Shown one piece after another: positions 6,698 through 10,448 of a stretch of 10,448 nt of DNA. How positions within the stretch are numbered: position 1 is the first letter of the stretch; each line of letters opens with the position of its first letter. The stretch spans positions 1 to 10,448 of the forward strand of contig JAQWOW010000286.1 of the NCBI GenBank assembly GCA_029245665.1. Reading direction: 5' to 3'. Made by a program: the position numbers and the translations under genes. Under the pieces are notes generated by a model that was not told where the DNA came from, ran no database searches, and saw nothing but the letters and a program-made list of their open reading frames with translations. This DNA is from Polaribacter sp. (GTDB lineage Bacteria; Bacteroidota; Bacteroidia; Flavobacteriales; Flavobacteriaceae).

Positions 6698-7603
6698 TTA
6701 TTTACTGAAATCAAATAAATAACCAATAGAAAGGTTAAAATAATTTGTTGCTGGAAGAGCACCTTCATTTGACTGAGTTTTTGGGAAATTTAGGTTATAA
6801 CCGAATTCAAAATCACATGATTTAGTGCTTAAAGACAGTGGAATATTGAATTGAGTGTTTAATAAATCGAAGACATCAAAATTAAAAGTTCTGAACACCT
6901 TTTGGTTTTTCTCTATGACAATTTTTCTAATAGTAATATTCTGTCTGGCAATTATAAAGTTTAAACTAGGTCTTACTCTTAATGCAAACTTCGAGGTTCT
7001 TTTTAATGTAAAATTCACAAAACTACTTGAAACTATTTGGTAACTTTCTTCGGTACCAAAAAGATAAGATGCAGAAATACTAGTGCCTAAAGTTCTTTTT
7101 TTATTTCTTAATCCTAAACTAATATCTAAAGAATTGGTATAACCATCATAACCATCAGAATACATATACCTTGCATATCCTAAATTATAGGTTATGCTTT
7201 TATCATTACCTAGAGTATTAAAATATCCTAGAGAAAGACTTGTAAAATCCCAATTTGGAGCAAAATCTTGGTAATAAATACCAGAAATACTGGCATTAAA
7301 TCCTGAGGAATGATAATAAGAAACTTGCGGAAGCATATTGAACTGATTTGTTCCAGTATCTCTTCCTGCAAAGAAAGTATTATTATTGTAAGAAACAGAT
7401 GTATATAAAAAATTATAAGAAAAATCACTTTCTATCAGCTCATCTAAAAATTGTTGGTCACTAAAAAATAACTCCTCTAATAAATCATCTATCTCATCCT
7501 CATTTTTTTCTTGCGCATAATTACAAAAAAAGGTTGCTATTGAAAACAATAGCAACCCATGAATTTTTATAGCTGTTTTAATTTCTTGAAAAGAATATCT
7601 CAT
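6698..7603 (-). CDS. Predicted outer-membrane beta-barrel protein, last gene of the sigma-factor cluster
   Basis: This 301-residue protein has a signal peptide (hydrophobic 16-27, probable cut after NYA30). An acidic segment follows (about 32-58, DEIDDLLEELFF...), then a long run of alternating, aromatic-rich strands (for example SYHSSGFNASISGIYYQD, ITYNLGYARYMYS, TSISASYLFG). It ends NLSIGYLFDFSK; a final aromatic beta-strand is the usual signal for BAM-mediated insertion. No named family was recognised. The gene starts 11 bp after the LTxxQ gene and so is almost certainly co-transcribed with it. The short acidic N-terminal segment could lie in the periplasm and contact the other products of the cluster. 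It could be a sensor or target of the regulon; nothing visible points to a specific transport substrate. Confidence 0.8.
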   Translation of the reverse strand: MRYSFQEIKTAIKIHGLLLFSIATFFCNYAQEKNEDEIDDLLEELFFSDQQFLDELIESDFSYNFLYTSVSYNNNTFFAGRDTGTNQFNMLPQVSYYHSSGFNASISGIYYQDFAPNWDFTSLSLGYFNTLGNDKSITYNLGYARYMYSDGYDGYTNSLDISLGLRNKKRTLGTSISASYLFGTEESYQIVSSSFVNFTLKRTSKFALRVRPSLNFIIARQNITIRKIVIEKNQKVFRTFNFDVFDLLNTQFNIPLSLSTKSCDFEFGYNLNFPKTQSNEGALPATNYFNLSIGYLFDFSK

Positions 7604-7614
7604 TTATTTACGAA

Positions 7615-8091
7615 CTAATTTGTTCTATTTCTTCTTTTCTTTCCATCTTTTAAACTTAGTTCTCTGCCACCTCCTTTAAGCTCCCCTCTATCTTTTGATT
7701 TTCTAATTTTATCAATACGTTCTTTTAACATTTTACGTTGATCACCAGTCAGAGTTTTTCTAAAATTATCTCTTGTTTTTCGAATACTTAATTGCTGATT
7801 CTTTACCAATTCTTTTTGAGTGCTTGAAAAACTAACCATCAAACGTTTTCTTATTTGACTTTTAGAAATCGTTTTATCACTTAAAATAACCAATTGATCA
7901 TTAGAAAGAGTTGCTTTAAAAGCTTTACGATTTGCTTTCATAACTTCTCTTTCTTTCTGCAATAACTCTCTTTGATCTTTAGTAAGCTCTTTGTAAATTA
8001 TATCATAATTAGAACCTTGAGCAAAAAGTGGTGTATTAATGAACATCAAACTCATAAAGCTAATCATGTATAGAATGGTTTTAAATTTCAT
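7615..8091 (-). CDS. Secreted LTxxQ-motif protein (Spy/CpxP-like)
   Basis: This 158-residue protein has a clear signal peptide (1-24, ending PLFA) and a highly charged helical body. It carries four LTxxQ-like motifs: LTKDQ (36-40), LSNDQ (62-66), FSSTQ (88-92) and LTGDQ (114-118), each exactly 26 residues apart. Motifs 2 and 4 share a longer preceding text (KAFKATLSNDQ, DNFRKTLTGDQ), so the body looks like a duplicated 52-residue unit. LTxxQ proteins such as Spy and CpxP are periplasmic stress proteins, and the CnrX sensor of an ECF sigma system has a related fold. The C-terminal tail (about 126-158) is strongly basic with a GGGR stretch. It sits between the repeat lipoprotein (40-bp gap) and the beta-barrel gene (11-bp gap). 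A periplasmic chaperone or sensor role is inferred. Confidence 0.82.
   Translation of the reverse strand: MKFKTILYMISFMSLMFINTPLFAQGSNYDIIYKELTKDQRELLQKEREVMKANRKAFKATLSNDQLVILSDKTISKSQIRKRLMVSFSSTQKELVKNQQLSIRKTRDNFRKTLTGDQRKMLKERIDKIRKSKDRGELKGGGRELSLKDGKKRRNRTN
7738..7986 (-). repeat. Four LTxxQ-like motifs at 26-residue spacing within the gene
   Basis: The motif starts at residues 36, 62, 88 and 114 give three identical 26-residue (78-bp) intervals. Units 1-2 align with units 3-4 over about 52 residues without gaps, which points to an old internal duplication. The DNA itself has diverged. Confidence 0.75.
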
Positions 8092-8131
8092 TTTATTTAT
8101 TTTTTACTCGTATGGAGGTCCAAATTATAAA

Positions 8132-9007
8132 TTAAATTTCACATGCCTCTTTGGCTACATCGAATTCTGTTTGATCATTTATTATTGCTGTCGTACCATC
8201 TTTATATTCAATATTGACAGGAAAAATTAAACTTCCTTTTTCAGTAACATTTGGGTTTGCCTTGTGCCATTCTCTAAGTAATTTAAAATCAACTCTTGCA
8301 TTTACGCTGATTACAGATGCATCTGGCATTGTGAAAATTACAGGGAATACCAATTTAAAGCATTTTCTTTTATCTTTTCCTTTTTTACAAGAATTTTTAA
8401 TTTGCCTTAATTCGTCTCTATCAAGTAAAGTTTGAATGGTTCCATCTTCTAAATATACATCTACAGGAAATACTATGTCTGGTCTTTGTTTTACATCAGA
8501 ATTTTCAATGTACCATTCTTTAATTAAAATCCAATCTCCTTTAGTGCTTAATGTGATAGAGGTATCATCTGGCATGATAAAATCAACAGGAAAAACAAAT
8601 TCAAAACATTTATTTCTTTTCTTCTTTCTTCGTTCATTTGTATCATTTAACTTTCTTCCTTCTTTAGAAAAAAAGACCTCACTCTTTAATTCTAACCTAG
8701 ATTCATTATCTGTTATTAGCTCTATTTTATAACCCAAGCCTTCAGCTAATCGAGCGTTTTCTATGAAACTATCTGCGAACTCTCCGTTCAAAGTATTTTC
8801 TGTTGCAGAAGGTAAACTACTGGCATCGACAACTACAGATACTGCTTTGTCAATTTTTTCTATCAAAACGGTATCGTCTAACATAATTTCTGTTGAATCA
8901 GAATCTGAACAAGAAGTTAATAATACAGCAGATAGAAAAAAGGCACTAATTGTAAAAAATAAAACACTCGATTTTAAGATGTTTTCTTTAAAAATTGAAG
9001 TAATCAT
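8132..9007 (-). CDS. Lipoprotein with four 41-residue FPV repeats, function unknown
   Basis: This 291-residue protein has a signal peptide ending LLTSC (lipidated Cys33), then an acidic Ser/Asp linker. The domain at about 40-130 contains ARLAEGLGYKIELI and SRLELKSEVFF and was not assigned. The C-terminal half (137-291) is four repeats. Each begins with hydrophobic residues plus FPV (Phe139, 180, 221, 262), followed by a beta-strand, Asp, Gly/Ala/Thr, a second strand and a short helix. Repeats 1-2 and 3-4 form larger 82-residue units, each preceded by a basic linker (RRKKKRNKC, KGKDKRKC) and framed by cysteines exactly 73 residues apart (134/207 and 216/289), which may pair in the periplasm. 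No named family was recognised. It is the third gene of the sigma-factor cluster, 73 bp after the anti-sigma-like gene. The lipobox and repeats are seen; a ligand-binding or sensing role is only inferred from context. Confidence 0.8.
   Translation of the reverse strand: MITSIFKENILKSSVLFFTISAFFLSAVLLTSCSDSDSTEIMLDDTVLIEKIDKAVSVVVDASSLPSATENTLNGEFADSFIENARLAEGLGYKIELITDNESRLELKSEVFFSKEGRKLNDTNERRKKKRNKCFEFVFPVDFIMPDDTSITLSTKGDWILIKEWYIENSDVKQRPDIVFPVDVYLEDGTIQTLLDRDELRQIKNSCKKGKDKRKCFKLVFPVIFTMPDASVISVNARVDFKLLREWHKANPNVTEKGSLIFPVNIEYKDGTTAIINDQTEFDVAKEACEI
8135..8599 (-). repeat. Four tandem 41-residue FPV repeats in the lipoprotein
   Basis: The repeats cover residues 137-177, 178-218, 219-259 and 260-291 (the last is shorter). 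FPV recurs at 139, 180, 221 and 262, a fixed 123-bp period without insertions. A conserved Asp follows about 8 residues after FPV (PDD, EDG, PDA, KDG). Odd-numbered repeats end in a KEW/REW helix and even-numbered ones in a cysteine, giving an A-B-A-B order. Confidence 0.8.
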
Positions 9008-9080
9008 AAGTATACATTTTTTTAATTAATAATTGTTTCTATTTATTTAGAGACGTGTTTTTTAAAATAGTTTGAAAAAT

Positions 9081-9617
9081 TTATAAAATAAATGTTTCTA
9101 TGAAACCATCATTGGTGTAATCATCTATTAATGAATCCTCTACAAACAAAGAGTTTAAAAATAAATCATCTATTTTTTGTTCAAAAAGCGCTCCTTTTAT
9201 TAGAATTTCATTAATTATAATAACATCTGCATAAGATTCTAAATCAGCGTCATGAACCCACAAAGAGTTAATTAAAACATCTTCTGAAAAAGAGAATAAC
9301 TCTAAATTATTTACTTTTAAAACATCTGTATTCTTATTTTGTAACCAAACAGTTAAACTCAAAATAAAAATCAATGAAGCTGCTGCTATATATTTAAAGT
9401 GAGGTTGTATCCAAAAAACCAATTGTTTTTTTGTTCTTTTAGGGCTTTCTGTTTTAATTTCCTTATTTATTTTTTCTAAAATTGAGGTCTTAGATTTCAC
9501 AAAATATCCTTTAGGGACGATGGTTCCTAAATATTTTTTATGACATTCAGAAACCCCTCCTTTAAAACCCTCTTTTAGGAATTTTTTTTTATGATTATTT
9601 TTAGCAATTTCTCCCAT
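9081..9617 (-). CDS. Single-pass membrane protein, probable anti-sigma factor
   Basis: This 178-residue protein directly follows an ECF sigma gene (44-bp gap). Residues 1-75 are strongly basic and should be cytoplasmic. Residues 76-92 (YIAAASLIFILSLTVWL) form one transmembrane helix. Residues 94-178 are acidic and should be periplasmic. The segment VPKGYFVKSKTSILEKI (34-50) resembles the 'P-x-x-Y-F ... I-x-x-K-I' stretch common in Bacteroidota proteins encoded next to ECF sigma factors. It lacks the zinc-binding HxxxCxxC motif of ZAS anti-sigma factors. The periplasmic tail contains a duplicated element: NSLWVHDADLESY (117-129) and NSLFVEDSLIDDY (155-167). The role as anti-sigma factor follows from position and topology, not from a recognised family signature. 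Confidence 0.75.
   Translation of the reverse strand: MGEIAKNNHKKKFLKEGFKGGVSECHKKYLGTIVPKGYFVKSKTSILEKINKEIKTESPKRTKKQLVFWIQPHFKYIAAASLIFILSLTVWLQNKNTDVLKVNNLELFSFSEDVLINSLWVHDADLESYADVIIINEILIKGALFEQKIDDLFLNSLFVEDSLIDDYTNDGFIETFIL
9087..9269 (-). repeat. Duplicated N-S-L-(W/F)-V-x-D ... Y motif in the anti-sigma-like tail
   Basis: Residues 117-139 and 155-177 align without gaps at a 38-residue offset. They share Asn-Ser-Leu-aromatic-Val-x-Asp, then Tyr at 129/167 and a hydrophobic end. Both lie in the acidic periplasmic part. Confidence 0.55.
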
Positions 9618-9661
9618 AAATATATATAGTTTAGACCCAACTGATTACAAATAGTTTGATT

Positions 9662-10201
9662 TTATAAAAATATTTTTTCTTCGATAATTTTTACTGCAGT
9701 ATAATACGAGGATTTTAGAGTGCTTTCTGATATTTCTAAAATTTCAGAGATCCTCCTAAAACTTAAATCATCAAAGTATTTCATTTGAAAAACACGCTTT
9801 TGTTTTTCTGAAAATAAGCTAATAATTTTAGTCAGCTTTTTCTGAATTTCATCTCCATCAAAATAATCATCTTCAAATAAAACTTCCAGATTAGAATCAG
9901 AAACCTCCTCAATATTATCGAAGTTTTTCTTATTATTTTTATCTATAAATCGTATTGATTCGTTGTATGCAATTCGATACATCCAAGTGTGTAAACTACT
10001 TTTTTCTTGAAAATTATGAATACTTTTATAGATTCTAATAAAAGTGTTTTGCAAAACATCATCAGCATTTTCATGCGTTGTAACGATCTTTCTAATATGC
10101 CAATATAGACGTTCTTGATAAACATCAAGTAACTCACTAAAAGCGGTGTCTTTTAATGAGGAGTCTTTTAACTTTTTTACAAGCTCAGCATCTTTACTCA
10201 A
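9662..10201 (-). CDS. ECF-type RNA polymerase sigma factor
   Basis: This 179-residue sigma-70-family protein has only regions 2 and 4. Region 2 (about 22-90) contains ENADDVLQNTFIRIYKSI (core binding) and SSLHTWMYRIAYNESIRFI (promoter -10 recognition and melting). An acidic linker follows (about 95-118). Region 4 (about 120-177) ends in the helix-turn-helix RRISEILEISESTLKSSYYT. The start is a TTG at 10199-10201. An in-frame stop lies six codons upstream, no closer ATG exists in frame, and the reading MSKDAELVKKLKD matches the N-terminus of similar flavobacterial sigma factors. It heads a same-strand cluster with the membrane anti-sigma-like protein, repeat lipoprotein, LTxxQ protein and outer-membrane barrel, so it probably drives that cluster under envelope control. 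Autoregulation is an inference. Confidence 0.95.
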   Translation of the reverse strand: MSKDAELVKKLKDSSLKDTAFSELLDVYQERLYWHIRKIVTTHENADDVLQNTFIRIYKSIHNFQEKSSLHTWMYRIAYNESIRFIDKNNKKNFDNIEEVSDSNLEVLFEDDYFDGDEIQKKLTKIISLFSEKQKRVFQMKYFDDLSFRRISEILEISESTLKSSYYTAVKIIEEKIFL

Positions 10202-10232
10202 GAAGTATTTGTTTGGTTACTATTCTTTAGAC

Positions 10233-10251
10233 ACTATATAATTGATATAGT
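10233..10251. promoter_or_regulatory. Perfect inverted repeat upstream of the sigma gene, possible operator
   Basis: ACTATAT (10233-10239) and ATATAGT (10245-10251) are perfect 7-bp arms around a 5-bp AATTG spacer. The site is 32 bp from the sigma start codon, a plausible place for a dimeric regulator. It is AT-rich, so chance is not excluded. Confidence 0.35.
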
Positions 10252-10290
10252 TTAATTTAAGTAAAGAAATTTAATTTCAATCAATTTTAT

Positions 10291-10326
10291 AAATAGGTTC
10301 ATCAATGAAAATTGATGAATTTATTT
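10291..10326 (+). other. 16-bp hairpin with GAAA loop upstream of the yaaA-like gene
   Basis: Arms AAATAGGTTCATCAAT (10291-10306) and ATTGATGAATTTATTT (10311-10326) pair along all 16 positions as plus-strand RNA (two G-U pairs) around a GAAA tetraloop. It could be a terminator-like or leader structure. No clean T-tract follows on either strand beyond the T-rich 3' arm. Its 3' arm can also pair with 10388-10395, just before the yaaA-like start codon. Confidence 0.5.
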
Positions 10327-10395
10327 GAGAAACTTTATAATGATTTGTATATTTAACTTTTAATTTTTCACTCATTAATTTTTCAACTTCATCAA

Positions 10396-10448
10396 ATGAA
10401 AATCATTATATCTCCGGCAAAATCATTAGATTTTGAGTCGAAAGCAAC
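10396..10448 (+). CDS. yaaA: YaaA-family peroxide stress protein (5' fragment)
   Basis: An ATG at 10396-10398 opens a frame that runs off the right edge after 17 full codons: MKIIISPAKSLDFESKA. This matches the highly conserved YaaA (DUF328) N-terminus, with its ISPAK-x-LDF signature. In E. coli YaaA lowers free intracellular iron and limits oxidative DNA damage under peroxide stress. Only about the first 7% of a typical ~250-residue protein is visible. No Shine-Dalgarno sequence precedes it. The bases before the start (10388-10395, TTCATCAA) repeat part of the upstream hairpin. Confidence 0.8.
   Translation, partial: MKIIISPAKSLDFESKA

Larger units (their letters stand above)
10202..10395. 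other. Divergent intergenic region between the sigma-factor gene and yaaA-like gene
   Basis: This 194-bp AT-rich gap separates the minus-strand sigma gene from a plus-strand partial gene. It has no reading frame of note. It contains an inverted repeat (10233-10251) and a long hairpin (10291-10326). Only near matches to the TAnnTTTG element were seen, on either strand, so the promoters are not located with confidence. Confidence 0.6.

Noticed and set aside
8135..8599. CRISPR-like or mobile-element origin of the 123-bp periodicity
   Set aside because: The repeat is conserved at the protein level only; the DNA copies have diverged and stay in frame inside one gene, with no target-site duplications or spacers.
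8214..9029. Three plus-strand frames opposite the FPV-repeat lipoprotein gene (8214-8435, 8436-8732, 8763-9029)
   Set aside because: Two show repeat-like similarity to each other (for example ST-GNT/STGKTNSKH segments), but this is only the mirror of the coding-strand repeats.
9008..9080. Internal promoter before the FPV-repeat lipoprotein gene
   Set aside because: The 73-bp gap is the longest in the cluster, but no exact TAnnTTTG element with a TTG upstream was found on the minus strand.

Overview
The window looks like a chromosomal segment of an AT-rich member of the Bacteroidota, most probably a Flavobacteriaceae species. The signs are the very A/T-biased codon use, exact TAnnTTTG-type -7 promoter elements, little Shine-Dalgarno sequence before start codons, and gene families typical of that group (flavobacterial RluD, a ddl/PASTA/rluD neighbourhood, DUF6428, an ECF sigma factor with a membrane anti-sigma-like partner). 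No tRNA, rRNA, CRISPR array, insertion sequence or phage gene was seen.

Left region (1-4175, all minus strand). Reading from right to left, the genes are ddl (D-Ala-D-Ala ligase), coaD (phosphopantetheine adenylyltransferase), a lipoprotein with a PNPOx/general-stress FMN-binding fold, and a two-subunit periplasmic molybdenum hydroxylase. The hydroxylase consists of a 2Fe-2S subunit and a Tat-exported molybdopterin subunit that runs off the left edge. The two hydroxylase genes overlap by an ATGA, and the lipoprotein gene starts 14 bp after coaD. A hairpin at the 3' end of ddl may partly separate ddl from coaD.

Centre (4176-6009). A 94-bp divergent promoter region separates ddl from a plus-strand pair: a membrane-anchored protein with two PASTA domains, and rluD (23S rRNA pseudouridine synthase). 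This is an ordinary cell-wall/ribosome housekeeping block.

Right region (6010-10201, minus strand). A DUF6428 gene with a Cys-Cys...Cys-Cys tail stands alone behind a palindrome-rich leader. Upstream of it is a compact five-gene cluster: ECF sigma factor, single-pass membrane anti-sigma-like protein, repeat-built lipoprotein, small secreted LTxxQ (Spy/CpxP-like) protein, and outer-membrane beta-barrel. Together they span cytoplasm, inner membrane, periplasm and outer membrane, which suggests a self-contained envelope-sensing regulon. Two of its proteins are built from strikingly regular repeats: four FPV units at exactly 41-residue spacing, and four LTxxQ-like motifs at exactly 26-residue spacing. 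This cluster is the best candidate for an undescribed system.

Right edge (10202-10448). A 194-bp intergenic region holds a perfect 7-bp inverted repeat near the sigma gene and a 16-bp hairpin with a GAAA loop. The hairpin's 3' arm is also complementary to the bases just before the start codon of a truncated yaaA-like gene, which leaves the window on the plus strand.
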